Shown here piece after piece: positions 6,558 to 12,565 of a stretch of DNA of 12,565 bases. A program made the translations under genes and the position numbers. Every line of letters starts with the position of its first letter. The stretch's first letter is position 1. The stretch is from DASPXY01 sp038227745 (GTDB lineage: Bacteria > Planctomycetota > Planctomycetia > Gemmatales > Gemmataceae). The notes under the pieces were generated by a model that was given only the letters and a program-made list of their open reading frames with translations, did not search any database and was not told the origin of the DNA. The DNA is taken from the NCBI GenBank assembly GCA_038227745.1, contig JBBRPS010000243.1, forward strand, positions 1-12,565, written 5' to 3'.

Positions 6558-6692
6558 GCTCCGCCCCGGCCTACGTCCCCGAACGCGGCCACGCCGTCTG
6601 GATCACCCTCGACCCGCAGGCCGGCCAGGAGCAGGCAGGCCGCCGGCCCGCGCTGGTCCTTTCGCCGGCCTCCTACAACGGCCCGGTGGGGC
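6551..6692 (+). pseudogene. mazF: Truncated mazF toxin gene (5' remnant)
   Basis: About 47 codons of a MazF/PemK-type mRNA interferase survive: VPERGHAVWITLDPQAGQEQ, then AGRRPALVLSPASYN. These cover the first strand and the conserved Q-A-G-x-E-Q-A-G-R-R-P loop with the catalytic-region arginine. MazF proteins are normally about 110 aa. After SYNGPVG the expected LALxCPIT strand is missing, and the reading frame instead continues through the antisense of the neighbouring membrane-protein gene. The break is therefore a junction near 6690-6700, not a point frameshift; its exact base cannot be fixed by eye. The remnant lacks the C-terminal half and should be inactive. Confidence is high for family and truncation. 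Confidence 0.85.
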
Positions 6693-7191
6693 CCTCCAAG
6701 GCTGGTGAAAGGAGTTGGCCAGTCAGCCGGTCGGCTGGGCCATCCGGACGGGCGAAGCACTTGCGCAGCATCCCGACGCCCAAACCAAGAGCGGTGCCAA
6801 GAAGACTACCGATCGGCGTGCCGAATAGGATACCGAGGGTCCGATACGATGCCCAATCTTTATCATCGAGAGGTTCCCTGAGCGCAAGCGCCCTGGAGAA
6901 TAACGCCGAACTAACCAGTACCCCCCCGACTGCTCCAAGGATTAGCCCGACAACAAGACCGATGCCAAGCCATTTGCTCATTCCGGACAGCCGCCATCCC
7001 CCCACGAACACCCCACTTCCGGCTCCGCTAAGGGCTCCGGTAACGGCACCCGTCCACAGGAAACGGGTCTCCCCTTCGGGGTCATAGGGACCCTTCAACA
7101 GGAGTTCGCCTACTACGCCGAACGTGAAACCAACGAAAGCCCCAAGCACGAGCCTAATCGGTGCTGACGGTGGTTCCGCGTTGAGGGGCAT
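6673..7191 (-). CDS. Small glycine-rich membrane protein, unknown function
   Basis: The 172-aa product has four likely transmembrane helices at about 12-33, 46-66, 74-98 and 117-142, each packed with G-x3-G patterns (GAVTGALSGAGSG, GIGLVVGLILGAVGG, GTPIGSLLGTALGLGVG). The loop DDKDWASYRT lies between helices 3 and 4. I recognise no named family. The ATG at 7191 has AGGG 6 bases upstream. The last five to seven residues (EGPTGPL) and the TAG stop are supplied by the antisense of the mazF remnant, so the original C-terminus was probably lost when the two sequences were joined. It begins 45 bases after the 130-aa papain-like ORF on the same strand. That position fits a membrane immunity protein for a toxin domain, but this is inference only. 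Confidence 0.65.
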   Translation of the reverse strand: MPLNAEPPSAPIRLVLGAFVGFTFGVVGELLLKGPYDPEGETRFLWTGAVTGALSGAGSGVFVGGWRLSGMSKWLGIGLVVGLILGAVGGVLVSSALFSRALALREPLDDKDWASYRTLGILFGTPIGSLLGTALGLGVGMLRKCFARPDGPADRLTGQLLSPALEGPTGPL

Positions 7192-7236
7192 GTCGTACCC
7201 TGGTAGAGTAGTCGAAAAACTGGGTGTCGTTCTGGA

Positions 7237-7629
7237 CTATCGGTTGTGATAGAACCGCGTCGGTGCCCTCCTCGGGGCCGTACTCCACGGGAGCGGTGCG
7301 TAGACCTTGGGGATGAGTTCACGCCACGGATCAAACAGCAAGATCCTCTGATCCACAGCGTCGTTCCCGGGCCTACTGAACTGGACTTGGTGCCCCCTGG
7401 GACGCACGATGATGAAGTTGTGCTGGTTTTCTCCTGCCCCCGTAGCGATCGCCTGCCCCCAGTCGAAGACCAGAAGTAGATTGGCCATCGGATTCCTCGT
7501 TCGGGCGCTCGCGATGGCGTTGTGCATTCCCTCAGCCCAATCCGCGCACCACGGGGCATCGCACAGGGCGACCTTGCCCTTCTGCAGGTCGCGGTTGTAC
7601 ACCAGCGGCAGGTCCTTAACGAGCATCAT
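7237..7629 (-). CDS. Chimeric ORF: ArgH fragment fused to a papain-fold-like domain
   Basis: The 130-aa frame has two parts. Residues 2-25 (MLVKDLPLVYNRDLQKGKVA...) match ArgH residues 309-332 almost residue for residue. From about residue 26 the sequence is unrelated to ArgH: PWCADWAEGMHNAIA (Cys28), ENQHNFIIVRPRGH (His70) and ILLFDPWRELIPKVY (Asp100). A Cys at a helix start, a His opening a hydrophobic strand and a later D-P-W are the order seen in papain-like, transglutaminase-like and some polymorphic-toxin peptidase domains. I propose this fold as inference; no family is confirmed. There is no good Shine-Dalgarno sequence before ATG 7629, and a stop lies 24 codons upstream. It may be the C-terminal remnant of a larger toxin, joined to argH debris, and possibly not expressed. 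Confidence 0.5.
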   Translation of the reverse strand: MMLVKDLPLVYNRDLQKGKVALCDAPWCADWAEGMHNAIASARTRNPMANLLLVFDWGQAIATGAGENQHNFIIVRPRGHQVQFSRPGNDAVDQRILLFDPWRELIPKVYAPLPWSTAPRRAPTRFYHNR

Positions 7630-7648
7630 GGGCTGCTGCAGGCCGCCG
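7554..7648 (-). pseudogene. argH gene fragment (partial duplicate)
   Basis: About 95 bases align without gaps to 10453-10547 inside the intact argH gene, with roughly 14 differences by eye (about 85% identical). Both copies lie on the minus strand about 2.9 kb apart. The fragment covers ArgH codons near 302-333, including LPLVYNRDLQ, keeps the reading frame, and extends upstream of the ATG at 7629 (GGLQQPMMLV against GDLQQLLMLV). The differences show an old duplication or import from a related genome. Confidence 0.85.
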
Positions 7649-7759
7649 ACCGCAAAGGAGAGGACAAGGGGTCGGGAGTGAGTGGCATACCTATGTCAAG
7701 CGGGTCCGATAGCTTTTCCGGTCCAAGACTGCCTCGTGGTGGGTGATCCTGTCACTCGG
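7649..7759. other. Short spacer, nothing recognised
   Basis: The spacer lies between the chimeric ORF and the stop of the 363-aa membrane protein. A TTGACA occurs on the minus strand near 7698, but no -10 box follows at suitable distance, so I do not call a promoter. No terminator hairpin was found. Confidence 0.4.
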
Positions 7760-8851
7760 CTAGAATTTGATAAAGCTGCCGAGGATGGCAATGGTGAGGG
7801 GACCGATGACCTTGGTCAAATCCCCGTACCACTCGCTTATGGAAAGGGTTAGTCCATTGCGCTCCTGCCATACTTCGGGCGTTACCCCTAACCCCCCGCA
7901 GCGATCGTAAGCTAAACTTTCCACTTTCCGACGTAAGACAAGAAAAGAGGTGCCGAAGATGGCGAACATGAACAAGGTGAATGTCCCGCCGGCCATGAGG
8001 GTCACTGCGGAGGCGAAATTCGTCAGCGTGTCCGCCAGGGGGAGCGAGACCTTCTCCGCCAGGGGGAGCGAGACCTTGTCCCCTGATTTGCTCGCATCGG
8101 ACTTTTCTTGATTCACTCTTTCCTGGACGACCGCTGCGGGCCAGCGGTACTCCGCGCTAACCTGGACGACGCCGATCACGAGGACGATGGCACTGGCAGT
8201 CAACAAGTTGCGCAGTTGCTTGATCCTGTCTTTGAGCCATTCCGCGGTGTGATCACCTGACGAGGCGTCAGCGATCATCGCGCTTGCCGCAAGTGTCCCC
8301 AGAATGATAACCCAGATGGCCAGGACGTTCTCGCCCTTAACTACCCAGTTAAGCCAAGGGACGTCGAACTTGTTGTACATGATTTTGTTAAGCTTGCCCG
8401 CGTAGGCAAGCCCTGACCCCATGCTCTGGTCTAAAGACGATTCGGTGTGGTCTACTATGAACTGCAAACCACCCAGCACCAGGAGTACGATCCATACAAT
8501 GACCAGGGAACCTACCGGGTTCTTGGCACCGATTGTTCTTCGGAAAAGCAGAGAGGTATAACAGAGGAATACGCTGAATGAAAACGTTTGGATGATCCCC
8601 GTCACCATCCAGGCCAGTCGTGCGGAAGCGTCTCTTAACGCGAGAACGCCGATGGCCTTGGCCGGCTCAATACCGGGAGTTCGGTCGATCCAAGACGTTG
8701 AAAGCAGGGCATCAAGATTCGTGAGCCGGCTCGGGCCTCGTGTGCCGAAGACGGCGGCGTTGGCAGCCACGACGAGGAGAAACACCGTAGCCAGGGACAG
8801 GATCGGCAGCCAGTTAAGCGACATTAACTCAAGCCGGAAAAGTCGGTTCAC
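7760..8851 (-). CDS. Seven-helix membrane protein, unknown function
   Basis: The 363-aa protein has about seven hydrophobic helices: 13-35, 80-103, 113-133, 175-195, 216-233, 279-306 and a short C-terminal one at 347-361. I recognise no transporter, kinase or enzyme signature. The loop 236-277 is hydrophilic and contains a direct duplication of eight residues, KVSLPLAE (259-266) and KVSLPLAD (267-274). The GTG at 8851 is preferred because GGAAAGGA lies 9 bases upstream; an ATG at 8824 (residue 10) is a weaker alternative. It follows the exported 302-aa protein on the same strand by 99 bases without an evident terminator, so the two may be co-transcribed. Base composition is less GC-rich, with more A- and T-ending codons, than the flanking lysA and argH, which suggests foreign origin. 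Confidence 0.75.
   Translation of the reverse strand: MNRLFRLELMSLNWLPILSLATVFLLVVAANAAVFGTRGPSRLTNLDALLSTSWIDRTPGIEPAKAIGVLALRDASARLAWMVTGIIQTFSFSVFLCYTSLLFRRTIGAKNPVGSLVIVWIVLLVLGGLQFIVDHTESSLDQSMGSGLAYAGKLNKIMYNKFDVPWLNWVVKGENVLAIWVIILGTLAASAMIADASSGDHTAEWLKDRIKQLRNLLTASAIVLVIGVVQVSAEYRWPAAVVQERVNQEKSDASKSGDKVSLPLAEKVSLPLADTLTNFASAVTLMAGGTFTLFMFAIFGTSFLVLRRKVESLAYDRCGGLGVTPEVWQERNGLTLSISEWYGDLTKVIGPLTIAILGSFIKF
8031..8078. repeat. 24-bp tandem duplication inside the membrane-protein gene
   Basis: Two adjacent 24-base units, 8031-8054 and 8055-8078, differ only at the last base. Each begins TCCGCCAGGGGGAGCGAGAC. The duplication keeps the frame and doubles eight residues in a hydrophilic loop. 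Near-perfect identity points to a recent slippage event. Confidence 0.9.
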
Positions 8852-8950
8852 AACGCATCATCCTTTCCGATTCTGAACCACCACAGGACAATGTCCAGAA
8901 AAAGAAGTCTGACCGCATGCCGTGTTCGGCTGAGAACGCAGGGCGACCTC

Positions 8951-9859
8951 CTACTCCTCTCTGTAACAATACCAGTCGATGCGCCGGCCGTTCGGTTCGC
9001 GGGTGACGACGACAAATGTCGTACGACGGTCACTCGGGCGCGTTCGCTCTCGGCTATTGCCACAGTACCAGTAGAACCACCCGTCGCGGTCTAATTGCAC
9101 ACGCACTTCCTTCGTCTCCCCCTTGCCGACGACGACCTCCTCGGTAGCCCCTCGGACGCGGAGGGCAGGGTGGCCACACCTGTCGATCTCATGGCAGAGG
9201 AAGTGCCTGCGCTTCGGCACCGGGACCTTCTCGCCCTTGGCTCGTGGGCCGCGGACGACGACCAAAGTACCCGGACGGATGTTGACGTGGACCTGTAGGG
9301 CTTTAGGGAGCTTTTGTTGAATCTGCTTCGACAACTTCTCGGCGAAGCGGTTTGCTTCTTTCTCTGCCATCTCTGTCAGCCGCCCCTTTGCGAAGAGGAC
9401 GGCCAACTGACCACCCGGGTTGTCTCCCTGGATACTGCGCCAGATCAATTCGGCATGAACTTTCAGGTCATCGGTAATCCAAACCTTCGCGGTTACCGCA
9501 ACATCCACTGCGAATGTAGGCCTGGCAAAGAGGACCCGTTCTTCCTTCTCAACGTGGGCGCCAAGGTTTACCTCGATGTAGCCGTCACGGAAAATGACCC
9601 CCCGAGTACCCACAACCTCATCGGAGACGTACACGCGCTTCCCCCGCGCGCGCACCCGCCGCCCCAGCGCGATCCCGACGTACGCCTTGCTGATCTGCCC
9701 CTCCTCAATGAGCTTACCGTCCGGGGGGAGCAAGGCCCGGAGATCCTGCTCTGCAAACTCAACGCGGGTCGGGAGCGGGAGTTGGGCCAGCGTTGCTCCG
9801 TTGAAAAGGCCGAGGGCAACGACACCCGCGCAGAGGGCAAGAAGACGCTTTCTGTCCAT
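8951..9859 (-). CDS. Exported protein of unknown function
   Basis: This 302-aa protein starts with a clear signal peptide (DRKRLLALCAGVVALGLFNG, predicted cleavage after ATLA near residue 25), so it should be exported. I recognise no named domain. Residues 60-140 are strand-rich (VGIALGRRVRARGKRVYV, GYIEVNLGAHVEKEERVLF, VDVAVTAKVWI). A basic amphipathic helix lies at 158-186. The C-terminal part (about 195-302) is again strand-rich and holds four cysteines, at 222, 228, 266 and 298, which could form two disulfides outside the cytoplasm, with the repeated aromatic motif WYC (264-266 and 296-298). ATG 9859 has AGAGGG 9 bases upstream. A candidate promoter lies 73-100 bases upstream. The next gene, a membrane protein, follows 99 bases downstream and is probably in the same transcript. 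Confidence 0.75.
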   Translation of the reverse strand: MDRKRLLALCAGVVALGLFNGATLAQLPLPTRVEFAEQDLRALLPPDGKLIEEGQISKAYVGIALGRRVRARGKRVYVSDEVVGTRGVIFRDGYIEVNLGAHVEKEERVLFARPTFAVDVAVTAKVWITDDLKVHAELIWRSIQGDNPGGQLAVLFAKGRLTEMAEKEANRFAEKLSKQIQQKLPKALQVHVNIRPGTLVVVRGPRAKGEKVPVPKRRHFLCHEIDRCGHPALRVRGATEEVVVGKGETKEVRVQLDRDGWFYWYCGNSRERTRPSDRRTTFVVVTREPNGRRIDWYCYREE

Positions 9860-9931
9860 GGCAGTTTTCCCTCTTGGAGATCGGCTGTCGCAACCACAGG
9901 GCGAGGGGTTGCCTCTCCTTACGCTGCCTGC

Positions 9932-9959
9932 ATTCTCTCAAGGTTTCTCTCACTGTCAA
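9932..9959 (-). promoter_or_regulatory. Candidate promoter for the exported-protein gene
   Basis: On the minus strand TTGACA (9959-9954) is a perfect -35 box, followed after 16 bases by GAGAAT (9937-9932), which matches the -10 consensus at 4 of 6. The leader to the ATG at 9859 would be about 65 bases. The -10 box is only fair. Confidence 0.5.
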
Positions 9960-9979
9960 GCACCTTTCCCCCTCCATCC

Positions 9980-10000
9980 AGGAACCAGGAACCCGGAACC
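9980..10000. repeat. Short 7-bp tandem repeat
   Basis: There are three 7-base units, AGGAACC, AGGAACC and CGGAACC, in the spacer between argH and the exported-protein gene. It is a minor microsatellite with no evident function. Confidence 0.6.
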
Positions 10001-10054
10001 CCACGCGCCTCATGCCTTTGCTACTCGACAGTGGCGTCCTGTGGGTCAGCCTAA

Positions 10055-11449
10055 TTACGCATGACCCTGGTCCGAAGTGAAGCGCCGCCGCCACGACTTG
10101 AGCTGCCGCTCGACCTCCGCCGGCGCGGTCGAGCCCGCGCTGCGGAAGGCGGCGAGGGCGTTCGCCACGCCGAGCACCTTGTAGACCTCGGCCCCCAGTC
10201 CCGGCCGCACCGCCTCATAGACGTCCGGCATCAGGTCGGCGAGCCGGCATCGCCGCTCCTCGCACAGGCGGACCAGCCGGCCGACGGCCTCGTGGGCCGC
10301 CCGCATCGGCACCCCGCGCGCGATGAACATCTCCATCAGCGTCGTTGCGTCGAGGTAGCCGTCTTCGAGCCGGGCCGCGATGGACGGGGCGTTGAAGCGC
10401 GTCTCGCGCACCAGCGCCGCCGCCAGCTCCAGTGAGGCATCGACCGTGTCGTGGGCGTCGAACAGGGCGACCTTGTCCTCCTGCAGGTCGCGGTTGTACG
10501 CCAGCGGCAGGCCCTTCACCAGCATCAGCAGTTGCTGGAGGTCGCCGGCGACGCGGGCCGCCTTGCCGCGGATCAACTCCAGCACGTCGGGGTTCTTCTT
10601 GTGCGGCATGATGCTCGACCCGGTGCAGAAGGCGTCGGGCAGCAAGAGGAAGCTGAACTCGGTCGTGGACCAGAGAACCCACTCCTCGGCCCAGCCGCTG
10701 AGGTGCAGGGCGATCACGGACAGGTCGAAGACGTATTCGAGGAGAAAGTCGCGGTCGCCGGAGACGTCGAGGCTGTTGGTGGCGAGGGCGTCGAAGCCGA
10801 GTTGACGGCGGACGCTGTCGCGGTCGATGGGCAGCGAGGTGCCGGCGAGGGCGGCGGCGCCGAGTGGCAGGACGTTCACGCGGCGGCGGCAGTCCGCCAG
10901 CCGGTCGCGGTCACGCTGGTACTTCTCGACGTAGGCGAGGAAGTAGTGGGCGGCGAGGACCGGCTGCGCCCGCTGCAGGTGCGTGTAGCCGGGCAGAACC
11001 AGGTCGCGGTCGCGCTCGGCCGACGCCAGCAGCGCCGCCTGCAGCTCGCGCAGCCGGCCGTCGAGGGCGTCGAGGGCGTCGCGCACCCAGAGCTTGACGT
11101 CAGTGGCGATCTGGTCGTTGCGGCTGCGGCCCGTGTGGAGCTTGCGGCCGACATCGCCGAGGCGCTCGATCAGCGCGCGCTCGATGTGCGTGTGGATGTC
11201 TTCGAGCTTGATGGAGAAGGGGAACTCGCCGCGCTCGATCTCGCCGGCGATGGCGTCGAGGGCGGCGGCGATGCGTTCGGCCTCGTCGGCGGTGAGCAGG
11301 CCGACCTCGGCGAGCATGCGGGCGTGGGCCTTGCTGGCGATGATGTCGTGACGGTAGAGGCGGCGGTCGAAGCTGATCGACTCGGTGAAGGCCTCGACGC
11401 GGTTGTCGGTCTCGCCGCTGAAACGGCCGCCCCAGGTCTTCTGACTCAC
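10055..11449 (-). CDS. argH: Argininosuccinate lyase
   Basis: ArgH cleaves L-argininosuccinate to L-arginine and fumarate, the last step of arginine biosynthesis. It is a cytosolic homotetramer of the fumarase/aspartase superfamily. The 464-aa length is standard. Visible motifs: the N-terminal WGGRF at 6-10, TGRSRND at 106-112, GYTHLQRAQP at 154-163 with the conserved His157, and the family signature GSSIMPHKKNP at 277-287 on the flexible catalytic loop, with the catalytic serine in it (Ser278/279). The start is GTG at 11449: GAGGA lies about 8 bases upstream, and the protein then begins MSQKTWGGRF as in other ArgH. No argG is adjacent. A 95-base piece of this gene (10453-10547) is duplicated at 7554-7648. 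All active-site signatures are intact, so this is the working copy. Confidence 0.97.
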   Translation of the reverse strand: MSQKTWGGRFSGETDNRVEAFTESISFDRRLYRHDIIASKAHARMLAEVGLLTADEAERIAAALDAIAGEIERGEFPFSIKLEDIHTHIERALIERLGDVGRKLHTGRSRNDQIATDVKLWVRDALDALDGRLRELQAALLASAERDRDLVLPGYTHLQRAQPVLAAHYFLAYVEKYQRDRDRLADCRRRVNVLPLGAAALAGTSLPIDRDSVRRQLGFDALATNSLDVSGDRDFLLEYVFDLSVIALHLSGWAEEWVLWSTTEFSFLLLPDAFCTGSSIMPHKKNPDVLELIRGKAARVAGDLQQLLMLVKGLPLAYNRDLQEDKVALFDAHDTVDASLELAAALVRETRFNAPSIAARLEDGYLDATTLMEMFIARGVPMRAAHEAVGRLVRLCEERRCRLADLMPDVYEAVRPGLGAEVYKVLGVANALAAFRSAGSTAPAEVERQLKSWRRRFTSDQGHA

Positions 11450-11486
11450 GGTGCTGTCCTCGCTATTACCGCGGCAAGGAAGTTCG

Positions 11487-11544
11487 TCACGTAGGACGGC
11501 TCTCCTGAGCCGTCCGGACGGCTCAGGAAAGCCGTCCTACGTGA
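11487..11544. repeat. REPIN-like palindrome 2 (GTAG twin hairpin)
   Basis: This 58-base palindrome has its centre at 11515/11516 and only one mismatched pair (11502/11529). The core runs from GTAG (11491-11494) to CTAC (11537-11540). Each half folds on its own: GGACGGCTC-TCCT-GAGCCGTCC at 11494-11515, and GGACGGCT pairing with AGCCGTCC at 11516-11537. The hairpin sequence is unrelated to the palindrome at 4406-4465, but the GTAG plus inverted twin-hairpin layout is the same, as expected for REPINs of two different families. It lies 38 bases upstream of argH in the divergent spacer. Confidence 0.75.
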
Positions 11545-11749
11545 GCCGCTTTCTGGCCGGGGTAATATTCCCACGGAACAAGGAACCGACGATCCTCGGG
11601 GCGCCCGGCCCGATGGCGGACCCCATCATCTTACGGGTTGGCGGAGTCGATGCACTTACTCCCTCTGGATTGCCCCCCCGCAGCCCAGGGGTTATTGTGA
11701 GTGTGTCCACGAGGGGACCGACTCAAACTTCTGACGAAGGAAGCCTGCC
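11545..11749. other. Spacer upstream of the deacetylase gene
   Basis: Together with REPIN 2 this makes up the 300-base divergent region between argH and the PIG-L gene. Apart from the candidate promoter at 11670-11698 and the ribosome binding site near 11736, I see no gene or RNA. No clear promoter for argH was identified; AT-richer sequence near 11562-11570 is the likeliest place. Confidence 0.4.
11670..11698 (+). promoter_or_regulatory. Candidate promoter of the PIG-L deacetylase gene
   Basis: TTGCCC (11670-11675) and TATTGT (11693-11698) each match the sigma70 consensus at 4 of 6 positions with a 17-base spacer. Transcription would begin near 11705, about 45 bases before the GTG start. 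Confidence 0.4.
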
Positions 11750-12526
11750 GTGCCCGACGTGATCCTGTCCATCCTGGCCCACCCCGACGACGCGGAGTTC
11801 CTCTGCGCCGGCACGCTCATCCGCCTGGCGCGCGAGCACGGCTGGCAGATCCACATCGCCTCGATGACGCCCGGCGACTGCGGCTCCGCGAAACTTCCGC
11901 CCGACGAGATCGCCCGGACGCGCCGCGCCGAGGGCGCCCGGGCCGCCGCGGTCATCGGCGCCCGCTACCACTGCCTCGAAGAGAGGGACCTCCTCATCTT
12001 CTACAACGAGACGACCGTCGAGCGCGTCACGCGGCTGCTGCGGCTGGTGCGCCCGCGCGTCGTGCTGACGCACAGCCCCGCCGACTACATGCTCGACCAC
12101 GAGATGACGAGCACCGTGGTGCGGGCGGCCGCCTTCGCCGCGCCCATCCCGAACTTCCTGCGCGACCGGGGCCCGGGCCCGGCGCTGCCGCACATCCCAC
12201 ACCTCTACTACTGCGACCCGATCGAGGGCAAGGACGCGCTCGGCCGCGACGTGCCCCCCGGTCTGTGCATCGACGTCAGCGGCGTCATCGACACCAAGGC
12301 GGAGATGCTGGCTTGCCACGCCAGTCAGCGCGAGTGGCTGCTCCAGCACCACGGCATGGACCAGTACGTCCACGCCATGCGCGAGTGGGGGGCGCGGCGC
12401 GGCCGGGCGGCCGGCGCCGCCCACGCCGAGGGCTTCCGCCAGCACCTCGGCCACAGCTACCCCCAGGACGACCTGCTCGGGGCGCTCCTCGGCCGCCTCG
12501 CGCCCCACGCCGGGGCGCGAGGATAG
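11750..12526 (+). CDS. PIG-L/LmbE-family N-acetylglucosamine deacetylase-like protein
   Basis: This 258-aa protein belongs to the PIG-L/LmbE/BshB family of zinc-dependent deacetylases, which act on N-acetylglucosaminyl conjugates such as GlcNAc-phosphatidylinositol, mycothiol and bacillithiol precursors. The metal and catalytic motif AHPDDAE is at residues 10-16 (His11, Asp13, Asp14), and the second motif, THSPADYMLDH at 107-117, supplies His117 as third metal ligand with Asp112/Asp116 nearby. There is no signal peptide, so it is cytosolic. The substrate cannot be told from sequence. Members are very numerous in planctomycetes and many are of unknown role, so a bacillithiol role (bshB) is possible but not supported by neighbours. 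Start: GTG 11750 with GAAGGA 8-9 bases upstream; the protein then begins directly at the family's first strand (VILSILAHPDD). The C-terminus is complete. Confidence 0.92.
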   Translation: MPDVILSILAHPDDAEFLCAGTLIRLAREHGWQIHIASMTPGDCGSAKLPPDEIARTRRAEGARAAAVIGARYHCLEERDLLIFYNETTVERVTRLLRLVRPRVVLTHSPADYMLDHEMTSTVVRAAAFAAPIPNFLRDRGPGPALPHIPHLYYCDPIEGKDALGRDVPPGLCIDVSGVIDTKAEMLACHASQREWLLQHHGMDQYVHAMREWGARRGRAAGAAHAEGFRQHLGHSYPQDDLLGALLGRLAPHAGARG

Positions 12527-12536
12527 CGGTTCGTGG

Positions 12537-12557
12537 CCGACTCGCTCCGCGAGTCGG
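12537..12557 (+). terminator. Hairpin after the deacetylase gene
   Basis: CCGACTCGC (12537-12545) pairs perfectly with GCGAGTCGG (12549-12557) around a TCC loop, 10 bases past the stop codon. GGCC and flanking bases give it a repeat-like look. The window ends 8 bases later, so whether a T run follows is only partly visible (TGTGGCCG, none seen). It is a probable 3'-end hairpin or dispersed repeat. Confidence 0.5.
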
Positions 12558-12565
12558 TGTGGCCG

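Noticed and set aside
6551..7087. 178-aa protein starting as MazF
   Set aside because: Only the first 47 or so residues are MazF; the rest is antisense to the membrane-protein gene with no protein-like pattern, so it is treated as a truncated pseudogene.
7113..7559. 148-aa minus-strand ORF
   Set aside because: It overlaps both the chimeric ORF and the small membrane protein in a different frame and is Ser/Arg-rich without domain signs.
7681..7715. TTGACA on the minus strand as a promoter for the chimeric ORF
   Set aside because: No acceptable -10 box lies 15-19 bases downstream.
8848..9063. 71-aa minus-strand ORF ending at the GTG start of the membrane protein
   Set aside because: The GTGA overlap looks like translational coupling, but the ORF lies mostly inside the exported-protein gene in another frame and has no recognisable features.
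10451..11494. 347-aa plus-strand open frame
   Set aside because: It is antisense to argH, a clear gene; the composition is that of a mirror frame.

Overview
The window looks like a chromosomal segment of a high-GC planctomycete, probably from the Gemmataceae. The clues are an exported 3-keto-disaccharide hydrolase-like (DUF1080) protein, a large exported HEAT-type protein, a PIG-L deacetylase of the type common in that phylum, and many hairpin repeats between genes. This placement is inferred from gene style; no marker gene is present.

Layout, left to right. Positions 100-4382 hold three minus-strand genes: the DUF1080 protein, a TPR-like helical protein, and an exported HEAT-like protein with a degenerate response-regulator receiver domain inside it. 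A perfect 25-bp-arm palindrome with REPIN architecture separates these from lysA (4468-5751, minus), which has a good sigma70-type promoter. A 563-bp spacer follows. It carries the lysA promoter on one strand and a well-formed promoter for a MazE-like antitoxin on the other.

The antitoxin (6315-6557, plus) is intact, but its overlapping mazF toxin gene is cut off after about 47 codons. From there to about 10050 lies a stretch that is visibly less GC-rich in places and holds poorly recognisable minus-strand genes: an exported protein of 302 aa, a seven-helix membrane protein of 363 aa, a 130-aa ORF, and a 172-aa membrane protein whose C-terminus runs into the antisense of the mazF remnant. The 130-aa ORF is a chimera. 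Its first 25 codons are a copy of part of argH; the rest has a Cys...His...Asp pattern like papain-fold or transglutaminase-type toxin domains. With the small membrane protein behind it, this could be a relic of a toxin-immunity cassette. The region reads as an accessory, rearranged patch between housekeeping genes.

The right end returns to core genes: argH (10055-11449, minus, GTG start) and, divergently, a PIG-L/LmbE-family deacetylase (11750-12526, plus). A second REPIN-like palindrome lies between them. Its sequence is unrelated to the first, but its GTAG...CTAC twin-hairpin design is the same.

Functionally, lysA (last step of lysine synthesis and source of the meso-diaminopimelate branch point) and argH (last step of arginine synthesis) are separate transcription units, not an operon. 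No tRNA, rRNA, CRISPR array or transposase gene was seen.
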